A stretch of 64,000 nucleotides of DNA from Streptomyces sp. ISL-10 (GCF_018614575.1 NZ_JAGGOJ010000035.1:62001-126000); one strand, 5' to 3'; shown: positions 17,410 to 26,263, numbered from the stretch's first letter. Notes: generated by a model not told the origin, from the letters alone. Numbers and translations: made by a program.

Positions 17410-18519
17410 ATGTCTGCCAACCCGTACGATGCCCTGCCGATCCGGCTCAACGTCGACGACAGCGACTCACCGTCGGATGTCGTCGATGCGCTGTTCCTCG
17501 GCCGCTTCGCGGCGGGCGAGCAGCCGTACTCGTACAGTTCGACGATCGACCGCGTCAAGCCGAGCGCCACACTGCTGCCGCTCTCGGCGTCGGTGCTGCG
17601 GTCGGCCCGCGACGACGACCGCAGCGCCACGCTCGCCGAGGGCGAGGGCTGGACACTGCTGATCTCGCGCTGGAGCCGGGGCGCGGACGTCACGGTGACC
17701 GCCGTCAGCTCCGAGCTGGCCGAGAAGGTGCTCAAGGAGGCCACCGACGGCGCGACCGACGAGCCCGAACCGCAGCCGGAGAACGTGACCATGGGTTTCT
17801 GGTACGTCTCGCCGCGACGCGGTCCGCACCGGACGACGCGTCAGATCTCCGCGGGCACATGGGAGGAGATCCGGCCCAACTACACGGCGCCGGTGGCCGA
17901 CGCGATGGACCGGCTGATGAAGGTCACCCCCGACGACATCGCCGGCCGGCTGCTGCTGCTCCACGGCCCGCCCGGCACGGGCAAGACGTCGGCGCTGCGC
18001 ACCCTGGCCCGCTCCTGGCGCGACTGGTGCCAGGTGGACTGCGTGCTGGATCCGGAGCGGCTGTTCAACGACGTGGGCTACCTGATGGACATCGCCATCG
18101 GCGAGGACGAGGGCACGGCCAAGGGCCGCTGGCGGCTGCTCCTGCTGGAGGACTGCGACGAGCTGATCCGCGGGGAGGCCCGGCACACGGCGGGCCAGGC
18201 GCTGTCACGGCTGCTCAACCTGACGGACGGTCTGCTGGGCCAGGGCCGCAACGTCCTGGTCGGCGTCACGACCAACGAGGACCTGGAGCGCCTCCACCCG
18301 GCCGTGGTCCGCCCGGGCCGGTGCCTGGCCAGGATCGAGGTGGGCCCGCTGACGCGCGACGAGGCACTGTCCTGGCTGGGCGACGAAGCCGACGGCCGGG
18401 AGGACGTCGTGGGCCGCGAGGGCGCGACGCTGGCGGAACTGTTCGCCCTGCGCCGCGGCACGTCCCCGACCTCGGTGCCTGCACAGTCCTCGGGGGTGGA
18501 CGCGGGGCTGTACCTGTAG
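17410..18519 (+). CDS. AAA-family ATPase, DUF5925-like N-terminus
   Basis: About 369 residues. The N-terminal domain (about 1-155) is of the Streptomyces DUF5925 kind. It is followed by an AAA+ module with Walker A GPPGTGKT, Walker B LLLLEDCDE and a sensor-1-like GVTTNEDL, then an arginine-finger-like RPGR. The fold resembles a CbbX/Vps4-type remodelling ATPase. ATGs at 17401 and 17410 are both possible and neither has a strong ribosome site. It is monocistronic, and its target is unknown. Confidence 0.85.
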   Translation: MSANPYDALPIRLNVDDSDSPSDVVDALFLGRFAAGEQPYSYSSTIDRVKPSATLLPLSASVLRSARDDDRSATLAEGEGWTLLISRWSRGADVTVTAVSSELAEKVLKEATDGATDEPEPQPENVTMGFWYVSPRRGPHRTTRQISAGTWEEIRPNYTAPVADAMDRLMKVTPDDIAGRLLLLHGPPGTGKTSALRTLARSWRDWCQVDCVLDPERLFNDVGYLMDIAIGEDEGTAKGRWRLLLLEDCDELIRGEARHTAGQALSRLLNLTDGLLGQGRNVLVGVTTNEDLERLHPAVVRPGRCLARIEVGPLTRDEALSWLGDEADGREDVVGREGATLAELFALRRGTSPTSVPAQSSGVDAGLYL

Positions 18520-18538
18520 CGGACGGGCCGGGGCGCGC

Positions 18539-18919
18539 CTACTCCCCCGCGCCGTACGCCGCGCGCAGTGCGTCCGCCACGGCGGCGCGGGCCGCCTCCT
18601 CGGAGAGGCCCAGGCGGCGGGCCCGGTCCGCGTACGAGGCCGCCGCCGCGGCGGCCTGGCGCGCTGCCGCGTCGCCCGCCGCCGCCACGAACGTGCCGTT
18701 GCGGCCGCGTGTCTCGATCACGCCGTCGCTCTCGAGCGCCCGGTACGCCTTGGCCACGGTGTTGGCGGCGAGACCCAGTTCCTCGGCGAGGCCACGGACG
18801 GTCGGCAGCCGGAAGCCCACCGGCAGCACGCCCGAGCGGGCCTGCTCGGAGATCTGGGCGCGCACCTGCTCGTACGGCGCGTCCGCGCCTTCCGCGTCGA
18901 TGGTGATGTTCAGCGTCAC
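18539..18919 (-). CDS. GntR-family regulator, YtrA type
   Basis: A short 126-residue regulator. The winged helix carries YEQVRAQISEQA, LPTVRGLAEELGLAANTVAKAYRAL and a GTF wing, followed by a single long C-terminal helix, as in the YtrA subfamily, which usually controls adjacent transporters. No ABC transporter is adjacent here. The GTG at 18919 is used; the frame upstream of it overlaps the GNAT gene. Its start and the divergent GNAT start are 70 bp apart. Confidence 0.88.
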   Translation of the reverse strand: MTLNITIDAEGADAPYEQVRAQISEQARSGVLPVGFRLPTVRGLAEELGLAANTVAKAYRALESDGVIETRGRNGTFVAAAGDAAARQAAAAAASYADRARRLGLSEEAARAAVADALRAAYGAGE

Positions 18920-18989
18920 GCCATGATTGTCCCCCACTCCCGGTAATGGGGAGGCGGCACACTCGCGCACCCACGTACCGTGCCTCACC

Positions 18990-19910
18990 ATGACTGTGAC
19001 CGTTCGTGATTTCCGTGCCGAGGACGCCGAGGCGGTGACCCTCGTCCGGCGTGCCGCGCTGCCGTGCGAGGTGACGACTCCCGAGTCGCTCCTGTCCGGC
19101 GTGAAGAACGCCAACCCGGCGAAGAAGTACCGGCTGTTGGTCGCCGAGCGGGAGGGCGAGATCATCGGCACCGCACACGCCGGCATCGCCTACGACTCGT
19201 CCGACCCGGGGCAGTCGTACGTCACCCCGCATGTGCACCCGGACCACCGCGGTCACGGCGCCGGCGGGCTGCTGCTGCGCACGGCGGAGGAGCATCTCGG
19301 CGCACACGGCGCGACGTCCGTCTACGCATGGGCGATGGACGACCCCGAGTCCCTGGCGTTCGCCGGGAAGCGGGGTTACCGCCCGACCCGCACCGCGCAC
19401 TTCCAGCGGCTCGATCTGGCGCACGGCACCCTGCCGGAGCTGCCTGCGCTGCCGCCTGGTGTCGAGCTGCGCACGGCCGCGGACTACGAGGACGACCCCC
19501 GGCCGCTGTTCCTCGCGGATGCCGAGACGACGGCGGACGAGCCCGGTGACATCAGCACGGACTTCACCGACTACGAGGACTGGATCGCGCACACCTGGAA
19601 CGATCCGCTGCTGGACCGCCGCCTGACGACCGTCGTCGTCGTGGACGGCGAGGTCGCCGCCTTCACCGCGGCCCTGACGGACCGTGGCACGCGCTACGCC
19701 AGCGGGATGACGGGCACGATGCGCGCCCACCGCGGCAGGGGCCTGGCCAAGCTCGCCAAGACGGACTCGCTGCGCCGGGCGAGGGAGGCCGGTTTCACGG
19801 ACGCGTTCACCAACAACGACGCGGACAACGGCCCGATGCTCGCGATCAACCGGTGGTTCGGCTACGAGGTCTTTGTGACGGAGGTGCGCCATGTCCGCGA
19901 GCTCGGTTGA
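18990..19910 (+). CDS. Tandem-domain GNAT acetyltransferase
   Basis: A 306-residue protein with two GNAT folds. The N-terminal one has the acetyl-CoA loop HPDHRGHGAGGLLL at about 86-99. The C-terminal one has MRAHRGRGLAKLAK near 245 and ends with NRWFGYEVFV. Double GNAT proteins acetylate small molecules or aminoacyl groups; the substrate is unknown. The ATG has no obvious ribosome site. It overlaps the DUF402 gene by 20 bp, so the two are likely cotranscribed. Confidence 0.88.
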   Translation: MTVTVRDFRAEDAEAVTLVRRAALPCEVTTPESLLSGVKNANPAKKYRLLVAEREGEIIGTAHAGIAYDSSDPGQSYVTPHVHPDHRGHGAGGLLLRTAEEHLGAHGATSVYAWAMDDPESLAFAGKRGYRPTRTAHFQRLDLAHGTLPELPALPPGVELRTAADYEDDPRPLFLADAETTADEPGDISTDFTDYEDWIAHTWNDPLLDRRLTTVVVVDGEVAAFTAALTDRGTRYASGMTGTMRAHRGRGLAKLAKTDSLRRAREAGFTDAFTNNDADNGPMLAINRWFGYEVFVTEVRHVRELG

Positions 19911-20373
19911 GGTCCGGCTGGTCAAGGCGGGCGCGACGAAGATCCGCTACCCGGCCGAGCCCCTCTTCGACGACGGCGCCCGGCTCACCGTCCGCGCGCC
20001 GTGGGCGGCTCCCGGCGTGCGCGACTTCGGCTTCGTGCGGTTCGAGCCGGGTGATGTGTTCACCGAGCACTACTGGCGCGACCGGTGGTACGCGGTGAAG
20101 GAGGTCCGCGCCGGCGACGGCGTGCTCAAGGGCTGGTACTGCGACATCACACGGCCTGCCGTGGTCGACGGCACCGAGGTGGTCGTCGAGGACCTGGACC
20201 TCGATCTGTGGGTGTCCGCCGACGGAGGCACGGTCCTGCGGCTGGACGAGGACGAGTTCGCCGCGAGCGGCCTGCGCGAGCGGGACCCGCGGGCGGCGGA
20301 CGAGGCCGAGCGCGCCCTCGACACGCTCGAAGCCCTCGCCCGCGCAAGCCGCTTCAGCGAGCTCCTCGGCTGA
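19891..20373 (+). CDS. DUF402 domain protein
   Basis: A 160-residue protein of the DUF402 (FomD/Ntdp-like) family, which includes nucleoside diphosphate/triphosphate phosphatases. The typical YWRDRWYAVKEV and KGWYCDITRPA patterns and an acidic VEDLDLDLWV stretch, the likely metal site, are present. It overlaps the upstream GNAT gene and, at its 3' end, the convergent methyltransferase-Nudix gene by 20 bp. The precise substrate is unknown. Confidence 0.85.
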   Translation: MSASSVEVRLVKAGATKIRYPAEPLFDDGARLTVRAPWAAPGVRDFGFVRFEPGDVFTEHYWRDRWYAVKEVRAGDGVLKGWYCDITRPAVVDGTEVVVEDLDLDLWVSADGGTVLRLDEDEFAASGLRERDPRAADEAERALDTLEALARASRFSELLG

Positions 20374-21451
20374 GCGGAAGCACCACCGACCGGTCCGGGC
20401 CGCCCACCGCGTGGGCGATCGGGTCGCCGTCCGCGTGCCAGTGGACGACGAAGCGGTCGCCCCGGCGGTAGGCCTCCAGCCCCGCCCGGCAGTAGGCCAC
20501 CATGTCGTCGGGCAGCGCGTCCAGTCGGTGCCAGGCGATCTCGGAGCACTTGTCCGGCTCGCGGTTGTACGGCTCTCCGCCAGTGCCGTGGTCCGCTTCG
20601 AAGAACCACCCGGTGCGCGGCGCTCCGCCCGGGCCGCGGTGCTGCATCACCAGGGCGGCGCGCAGATCGCCGGGCATCAGCTCGACACCGACCTCCTCGG
20701 CCGCCTCGCGCACCATGGCGGCGCGCACGTCCTCACCGTCCTCGACGTGACCCGACGGCCCGTTCCACAGGCCGTCGCCGTAGCCCGTGCCCGCGCGGCG
20801 GGCGAGCAGCACCTCGTCCCCGCGGCGCAGCACCAGGTGCACGTCGATCACCTCGGTGTGCCGGCGGGGCGGGGCCGTGCACGCCACCAGCGCATAGCGC
20901 TCGTCGTCGACCTGCCTGCCCCACAGGGCGGGGTCGTCCGAGAGGCGCTCGTGGTGGATCCGGTCGGCCAGCGGTGCGAGGACCGCGGTGACGCGCGCGG
21001 CCGGCAGCCCGTCACCTCCCCAGACGCCCTCGACGAGGACGAGCCGGCCGCCCGGGCGCAGGAGCGAGGCCCAGTGGCGCAGGACGGCCTCGGGATCGGG
21101 CAGCAGCCACACGACGTGCCGGGCGAGGACGACGTCGAACCGGCGCTCGCCGACCGGGGGCAGGTCCGCCGGGCCGAGCAGGACCTCGGCACCGGTGCCG
21201 GCGAGCTTGGCCCGCGCTCTGGCCACCATCTCGGGCGCGAGGTCGACGCCGGTCACCCGATGGCCCTGTTCGGTGGCGAGGAGGGAGAGGCTGCCGGTGC
21301 CGCAGCCGAGGTCGAGCACGTCGGACGGGTGTGGCGGCAGCCACCGCGCGAGCCTGTCGGCCCATGCGCGCCGGACCTCCGGGTCCGCCAGGCCGTGGTC
21401 GGGCTCCTGATCGAACGTGCCGGCCAGGGCGTTCCAGTCGTTCGTCGTCAT
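20354..21451 (-). CDS. Class I methyltransferase-Nudix hydrolase fusion
   Basis: A 365-residue two-domain protein. Residues about 1-205 are a SAM-dependent methyltransferase (motif I VLDLGCGTGSLS near 45, then GVDLAPEM). Residues about 215-365 are a Nudix hydrolase with an intact Nudix box, GHVEDGE...REAAEEVGV. One reading frame covers both domains without a break. Each type is common alone; the fusion suggests modification plus hydrolysis of a nucleotide-like metabolite (inference). The TGA lies within the end of the convergent DUF402 gene. Confidence 0.88.
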   Translation of the reverse strand: MTTNDWNALAGTFDQEPDHGLADPEVRRAWADRLARWLPPHPSDVLDLGCGTGSLSLLATEQGHRVTGVDLAPEMVARARAKLAGTGAEVLLGPADLPPVGERRFDVVLARHVVWLLPDPEAVLRHWASLLRPGGRLVLVEGVWGGDGLPAARVTAVLAPLADRIHHERLSDDPALWGRQVDDERYALVACTAPPRRHTEVIDVHLVLRRGDEVLLARRAGTGYGDGLWNGPSGHVEDGEDVRAAMVREAAEEVGVELMPGDLRAALVMQHRGPGGAPRTGWFFEADHGTGGEPYNREPDKCSEIAWHRLDALPDDMVAYCRAGLEAYRRGDRFVVHWHADGDPIAHAVGGPDRSVVLPLSRGAR

Positions 21452-21502
21452 GGTCCGATCGTCGCAGCCGCCACTGACAACGGGCCCCTGGCGGACTCCA
21501 GT

Positions 21503-21938
21503 TCAGGTCAGCGGCTTGCGGTAGTGGAAGCGGTCGTACTGCCCCTCGACCCGGCGCTCCACCAGTTCGTAGCCGTAGCGCTCGTACAGCTTCTGGTTCT
21601 CCCACATCTTCGCGTTGGTGCAGAGCTGGATCTCTGGCAGCCCCAGCTCTCGTGCGTACTCCTCGGCGAAGCCGAGGAGCCGCCGGCCGAGCCCGGTCCC
21701 CCAGGCGTCGGGGTGAACGGCGATGGAGTCCAGGAAGAGGTGACCGGCCTCCGGGACGAGGACGATGACACCCCGGACCGGATCACCGATGACGAAGACC
21801 CGCCCCGCCCGCCACGTGGGCCGCCTCCATCGGGACCGGCACGACACCGATCCGTTCGATGCGGTGGTGGTAGGCCGCGTCGGTGACGGCCTTGACCGCG
21901 GGCACGTCGTCGGCGGCGGGGCGGATGTCGTCGGTCAG
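21503..21938 (-). pseudogene. GNAT acetyltransferase, frameshifted
   Basis: The C-terminal two thirds of a GNAT domain is clear in one frame (VFVIGDPVRGVIV, DSIAVHPDAWGTGLGRRLL, KLYERYGYELVERR). The N-terminal part (TDDIRPAADDVPAVKAVTD, then RIGVVPVPMEA) is in another frame. The change falls in the G-rich run near 21800-21815 and fits one inserted base, since the length is 3n+1. The expected ATG at the coupling point with tctA is a CTG (21938-21936). Either it is decaying, or one error sits in the assembly. Confidence 0.6.
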
Positions 21939-23431
21939 GCCGACACGCTACGGCGGCGGACGATCACCTTCTTCAGCAGCGGCCACACCAGCAGGAGCCC
22001 GATCACCGCGTACACGGTCACGGAAAAGGGGGTGTTGACCAGTCCGGTGACGCTGCCGTCGCTGATCTGCAGGGCGCGGCGCAGTTGTTGTTCCGCGGCC
22101 GGGCCGAGGATGACGCCGATCACCGCGGGCAGCACGGGCAGTCCGTAGCGGCGCATGCCGAACCCGATGAGGCCGATGACGAGCAGGATCACCAGGTCGA
22201 GTGCCTCGCCGCCGACCGCGTACGCGCCGACCGCGGCGAAGAACAGGATGCCCGCGTAGAGGTACGGCCGCGGGATGCGCAGCAGCTTCGCCCAGACCGG
22301 TGCGAGCGGCAGGTTGAGGGCGAGCAGCAGCACCATGCCGACGAAGAGGGAGGCGATCAGGCCCCACACCAGGTCGGGTTCGCGTTCGAAGAGCAGCGGT
22401 CCCGGCTGGATGCCGTACTGCTGGAAGGCGGCCAGCATCACCGCGGCGACGGCGGTCGTCGGCAGACCGAGCGTCAGCATCGACACGAGCGTGCCCGCGG
22501 CCGACGCCGAGGCCGCCGACTCGGGGCCCGCGACGCCCTCGATGGCGCCGCGGCCGAACTCGTCCTTGTGCTTGGACAGCCGCTTCTCGGTGACGTACGA
22601 CAGGAAGGTCGGGATCTCCGCGCCGCCGGCCGGTATCGCGCCGAACGGGAAGCCGATGACCGGTCCGCGCAGCCACGCCTTCCAGGTGCGCCGCACATCG
22701 GACCGGGCGAGCCACGGCCGGCCCACGGGGATGGGCTCGCCCGTGGTGCGGCGCAGATGGGCGGCGACCCACAGGGCCTCGCCGATCGCGAAGAGGCCGA
22801 CGGCGACGATGACGACGTCGATGCCGTCCGCGAGTTGCAGCGAGCCGAAGGTGAGGCGCTGCTGGCCGGTCATCTGGTCCAGGCCGACGAGGCCGATGGT
22901 GAGGCCGATCAGCAGGGAGGCCAGTCCGCGGATGCGGGAGGAGCCGAGCACCGAGGTGACCGCGATGAAGGCCAGCACCATGATGGCGAAGTAGTCGGGT
23001 GCGCCGATGTCCACGGCGAGGTCGGCGACCGTGGGCGCGAGCGCCACGAGCAGGACGGTGCCGATCATGCCGCCGGCGAAGTGACCGACGGCGGCCGCGG
23101 CGAGCGCCTGGGCGCCCCGCCCGGCCTTGGCCATCGGATTGCCTTCCAGGGCGGCGACGACGGCCGCGCTCTCCCCCGGTGTGTTGAGCAGGATGGACGT
23201 GGTGGAGCCGCCGAACATCGCCCCGTAGTAGATGCCGGCGAACATGATGAACGCGCCGGTCGGCTCCAGTCCGTACGTCACCGGCAGCAGCAGCGCCACC
23301 GCCATCGCCGGACCGATGCCGGGCAGGACGCCGATCGCGGTGCCGAGCAGCACGCCGATCGCGGCCCAGAGCAGGTTGACCGGGGTCAGCGCGGTGCCGA
23401 AGCCGTCGAGAAGGGAGTTCAGCGAATCCAT
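21935..23431 (-). CDS. tctA: Tripartite tricarboxylate transporter, large permease TctA
   Basis: A 498-residue integral membrane protein with about twelve hydrophobic segments. It carries the family signature GIGPAMAVALLLPVTYG near residues 30-50 and a second conserved block around PTTAVAAVMLAAF. With TctB and TctC it forms a binding-protein-dependent secondary transporter for citrate or another carboxylate. The ATG overlaps the TGA of tctB by one base. Its own stop overlaps the start of the broken GNAT gene. Confidence 0.95.
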   Translation of the reverse strand: MDSLNSLLDGFGTALTPVNLLWAAIGVLLGTAIGVLPGIGPAMAVALLLPVTYGLEPTGAFIMFAGIYYGAMFGGSTTSILLNTPGESAAVVAALEGNPMAKAGRGAQALAAAAVGHFAGGMIGTVLLVALAPTVADLAVDIGAPDYFAIMVLAFIAVTSVLGSSRIRGLASLLIGLTIGLVGLDQMTGQQRLTFGSLQLADGIDVVIVAVGLFAIGEALWVAAHLRRTTGEPIPVGRPWLARSDVRRTWKAWLRGPVIGFPFGAIPAGGAEIPTFLSYVTEKRLSKHKDEFGRGAIEGVAGPESAASASAAGTLVSMLTLGLPTTAVAAVMLAAFQQYGIQPGPLLFEREPDLVWGLIASLFVGMVLLLALNLPLAPVWAKLLRIPRPYLYAGILFFAAVGAYAVGGEALDLVILLVIGLIGFGMRRYGLPVLPAVIGVILGPAAEQQLRRALQISDGSVTGLVNTPFSVTVYAVIGLLLVWPLLKKVIVRRRSVSA

Positions 23432-23958
23432 CAGAGCACTCCCATCAGCGGGCCGCCGGGCAGCGGGACGCCGAGCAGGTTGTTGAACACGAAGTAGGTG
23501 ACCACGGACAAGGCCGCGGCGATCAGCGGGTCACGGTCGTGGTGCCTGCTGCCGAGTGCGAAGGCCGCGCCCCAGAACAACAGCGCCCCGGCGACGGGGA
23601 AGCCCAGCGGGCCGATGAGCGCGGCGAAGGCGAGGAAGACACCGCCGAGGAGCAGGACCGTGCGCCAGTCGCCGGGCTCGCTCAGGTCGATGTCCTCGCC
23701 GCCCTCGGCCTCGCCGCGGCCGCCGCGCAGGACGTCCACCGCGAGGAGGACGGCGACCAGGAGGAGGCCGATGCCGACGGCGACGGGGACGGTCTTCGGC
23801 CCCACGGGTCCGCGCTGGGCGATGTCGACGTTCATGGTCAGCGCGTCGGTCAGGACGAGTACGCCGATGACGAGGAGCAGCAGGCTCACGCCGAGCTCGG
23901 AGTGCTCGCGCAGCCAGGTGCGGCGGCCCTCGGCGGTACGGGTGGCGTCGGCGCTCAC
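23431..23958 (-). CDS. tctB: Tripartite tricarboxylate transporter, small permease TctB
   Basis: A 175-residue protein with four hydrophobic segments, typical of TctB subunits. Its GTG start overlaps the TGA of tctC by four bases (GTGA) and its stop overlaps tctA by one. Sequence conservation in this family is low; size, topology and position make the call safe. Confidence 0.92.
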   Translation of the reverse strand: MSADATRTAEGRRTWLREHSELGVSLLLLVIGVLVLTDALTMNVDIAQRGPVGPKTVPVAVGIGLLLVAVLLAVDVLRGGRGEAEGGEDIDLSEPGDWRTVLLLGGVFLAFAALIGPLGFPVAGALLFWGAAFALGSRHHDRDPLIAAALSVVTYFVFNNLLGVPLPGGPLMGVL

Positions 23959-24938
23959 AGCCCCAGCTCCTTCAGCACCGAATCGACCTCTTTGTCCTGC
24001 TCGTCGAGGAACTCACCGAAGAGGTCGCCGGTGAGGAAGGCGTCGTCCCAGCCGTTCTTCTTCATGGACTCCTGCCACTGCTCCGAGTCGTGCAGCTCGG
24101 TGACGAGACGGATGAGTTTGTCGCGTTCGGCGTCGCTCAGTCCGGGCGGGGCGACGATGCCGCGCCAGTTGGTGAAGTCGGTGTCGAGGCCGGCCTCGCG
24201 CAGGGTGGGGGCGTCGAGACCAGGGACCCGCAACGGCCCGGTGACGGCCAGCAGCCGCAGCTCTCCGGACTTGATCTGGTCCAGGTACTCACCCACGCCG
24301 GAGACGCCGAAGGCGACCTTGTTGCCGAGGATCGAGGCGAGCAGTTCGCCGCCGCCGTCGAAGGGGATGTAGTTGACGGACTTGGGCTCGATCCCGGCGG
24401 CCCGAGCCATCAGCATGGGCGCGAGATGGTCGGGTCCGCCCGGCGAGGAGCCGCCGCCGACGGCGAGCTTGCCCGGGTTCTTCCGCCACGCATCGATCAG
24501 CTGGCCGATCGTCTTGTACGGGGAGTCCTTCGCGACCACGACGATGTCCTGCTCCTCGGTGAGCCGGGCGATCGGTGTGGTGTCGGCGAGGGTCTTGGGC
24601 GCCTTGTTCGTGTGGACGGCGCCGACGACGCCGAGGCCCATGGACATGGCGAGCTTGCCGTTGCCGTGCTCGCCGACGAGGCGGGTCAGCCCCACGGTGC
24701 CACCGGCTCCGGGGAGGTTGAAGACCTCGACGCCGTGGGTGAGCCCGGCGTCCTCGGCGTTCTTGGCGGCGGTGCGGGCGGTGATGTCGTAGCCGCCGCC
24801 GGGGGTGTTGGGGACCATGAAGCGCAGGCCGGGGATCTGCGTGCCGGTGTCGTTTCCGCCGTCCGTGGAGAGCAGCGGCGGCACGGCGAACACCAGAAGC
24901 GCGGCCCCGAGCAGGGCGATGGAGGTGCGCAATCGCAC
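23955..24938 (-). CDS. tctC: Tripartite tricarboxylate transporter, binding protein TctC
   Basis: About 327 residues. An N-terminal hydrophobic signal/anchor is followed by the Bug/TctC solute-binding fold (NTPGGGYDITART near the start, PGAGGTVGL, GGGSSPGGPDH). No lipobox cysteine is evident. GTG at 24938 has GAGAGG seven bases upstream; ATG at 24953 is an alternative without a ribosome site. It is the first gene of tctCBA and diverges from the response regulator, so that regulator probably controls it. Confidence 0.92.
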   Translation of the reverse strand: MRLRTSIALLGAALLVFAVPPLLSTDGGNDTGTQIPGLRFMVPNTPGGGYDITARTAAKNAEDAGLTHGVEVFNLPGAGGTVGLTRLVGEHGNGKLAMSMGLGVVGAVHTNKAPKTLADTTPIARLTEEQDIVVVAKDSPYKTIGQLIDAWRKNPGKLAVGGGSSPGGPDHLAPMLMARAAGIEPKSVNYIPFDGGGELLASILGNKVAFGVSGVGEYLDQIKSGELRLLAVTGPLRVPGLDAPTLREAGLDTDFTNWRGIVAPPGLSDAERDKLIRLVTELHDSEQWQESMKKNGWDDAFLTGDLFGEFLDEQDKEVDSVLKELGL

Positions 24939-25069
24939 GGGAGGGCCTCTCATGAGCGGTGAGTGGGTGCTGTGAGGTGGGCCACATGTTGCCTGCGCGT
25001 TAAGAAGCTGTCTCTCTTCCGGAATCAACGGACGTTGTGGTCCTTGTGGTAGCGGCCTAGCGTGTCGGC

Positions 25070-25756
25070 GTGACCAAGGTGCTGGTGGTGGACGACGACT
25101 TCATGGTCGCCAAACTGCACAGCCGCTATGTGTCCGCGACGGAGGGCTTCACGGTCGCCGGAGTGGCCCACAGCGGTGCGGAGGCGTTGCGTGCCGCGGA
25201 ACGGCTGCGGCCCGATCTCGTCCTGCTCGACGTGTATCTGCCCGACATGGACGGGATCCGTGTGCTGCGCGAGCTGCGGGCCGCGGAGGCATGCGACCCC
25301 GACCGGGTGAGCGCGGACGCACTGTTCATCACGGCCGCCCGGGACGCGGCGGTGGTGCGTTCCGCACTGCGGGCGGGGGCGCTGCACTACCTGATCAAGC
25401 CCTTCAACCAGGCGGCGCTCCAGGAGCAGCTGCGGCACGTGGCCTCACTTCGGTCCCGGCTGGAGCGGCTGGACGAGGCACGCCAGGAGGACGTGGACCA
25501 GATCTTCGGCACACGCCCGCCGGGGTCGCGCGAGCTGCCGAAGGGCCTCGCCCCGCACACGGCGGAACTGGTCGAACGCATCCTGCGCGATCATCCGGGC
25601 GACCTGTCGGCCTCGGAGTGCGCCGAAGCGGGCTCCCTGTCCCGTGTGAGCGCCCGCCGCTACCTGGAGTACTTCGCGGAAACGGGCCGCGCGGAGGTGA
25701 CGCTGCGCTACGGCGGCACGGGCCGCCCGGAACGCCGCTACCGCCGGGTGGGCTGA
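25070..25756 (+). CDS. CitB/DcuR-type response regulator, no kinase adjacent
   Basis: A 228-residue two-component regulator. The receiver domain has acidic residues at the start (VVDDD), phospho-acceptor Asp54 (LLDVYLPDMDG) and Lys in LIKPF. The C-terminal helix-turn-helix (about 170-215, SASECAEAGSLSRVSARRYLEYF) is as in CitB/DcuR regulators of C4- or tricarboxylate uptake. It diverges from tctCBA with 131 bp between. Such regulators normally lie next to a membrane sensor kinase; none is present here. Regulation of tctCBA is inferred from family and position. Confidence 0.92.
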   Translation: MTKVLVVDDDFMVAKLHSRYVSATEGFTVAGVAHSGAEALRAAERLRPDLVLLDVYLPDMDGIRVLRELRAAEACDPDRVSADALFITAARDAAVVRSALRAGALHYLIKPFNQAALQEQLRHVASLRSRLERLDEARQEDVDQIFGTRPPGSRELPKGLAPHTAELVERILRDHPGDLSASECAEAGSLSRVSARRYLEYFAETGRAEVTLRYGGTGRPERRYRRVG

Positions 25757-26120
25757 CCGGACGCCGCCGGGGGCTGGTGGAGGCGAAGGGTGAGCCCTGG
25801 TCGTCCTGGCACAGCTGGAAGCGGCCGAACCGCGCCACCGTCTCCTCGTCACCGCCGATGTCGGCCTCCTCGACCGTGCCGCCCAGCTCCCGGACCCGTG
25901 CGATCGCCGCTCGCATGTCGTCGACGCGGAAGAACACGTAGGGGCTCGCGCCCGGATCCCCGCCGTGCACGCCACCGGGCACACCGGCCGTACGGATGGA
26001 GTACCCGCCGCCCTCCGTCGTCCCGGCCTCGAAGGCCCACCCGAACAGCCCCCCGTAGAACGCCCGGGCCCGCTCCGAGTCGCCCACGCCCAGTTCGAAG
26101 AAGGAGATCTCCCCGGCCAT
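25404..26120 (-). CDS. VOC-family (glyoxalase-like) protein with antisense read-through tail
   Basis: Residues 1 to about 118 form one VOC domain (FFELGVGDSERARAFYGGLFGW, PYVFFRVDDMRAAI, FGRFQLCQDDQG). The domain should end near 25790. No stop follows: the frame continues about 120 residues, antisense to the response regulator, as low-complexity Pro/Arg/Ala sequence, to 25404. Family members usually end within a few residues of CQDDQG, so the natural stop has probably been lost by an indel. GGGAG precedes the ATG. Function as isomerase, dioxygenase or binding protein is open. Confidence 0.7.
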   Translation of the reverse strand: MAGEISFFELGVGDSERARAFYGGLFGWAFEAGTTEGGGYSIRTAGVPGGVHGGDPGASPYVFFRVDDMRAAIARVRELGGTVEEADIGGDEETVARFGRFQLCQDDQGSPFASTSPRRRPVSPPGGSGVPGGPCRRSAASPPRGPFPRSTPGSGGRSHGTGSPLRRTPRPTGRPDDRAGCVRPVPPCAGRGPSAARATPAGVCRRSGPRPPGVPRPAAPAGTEVRPRAAAAPGAPPG

Positions 26121-26233
26121 CGCTCGCTCCCGGCATCGTGACGGTCAGTGCGGTCCCACGCTACGGCGGGTGCGGGGCCGCGCACGCGAGCGGCACCACG
26201 GCAAACGGCCGACCCCGCTCGGGCGGCACGCCT

Positions 26234-26263
26234 TTTCTGAGCGCTCTCTGAGCGTCACCGTAA
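26234..26263. promoter_or_regulatory. 30-bp motif, copy 1
   Basis: Differs from the copy at 27333-27362 at only three of 30 positions. Inside it CTGAGCG recurs with an 11-bp period, as in binding sites for OmpR-type response regulators. It lies 114 bp upstream of the VOC gene. Role unknown. Confidence 0.45.

Noticed and set aside
18078..19925. A 615-codon minus-strand frame
   Set aside because: Antisense to the AAA ATPase and GNAT genes, low complexity, crosses several real genes.
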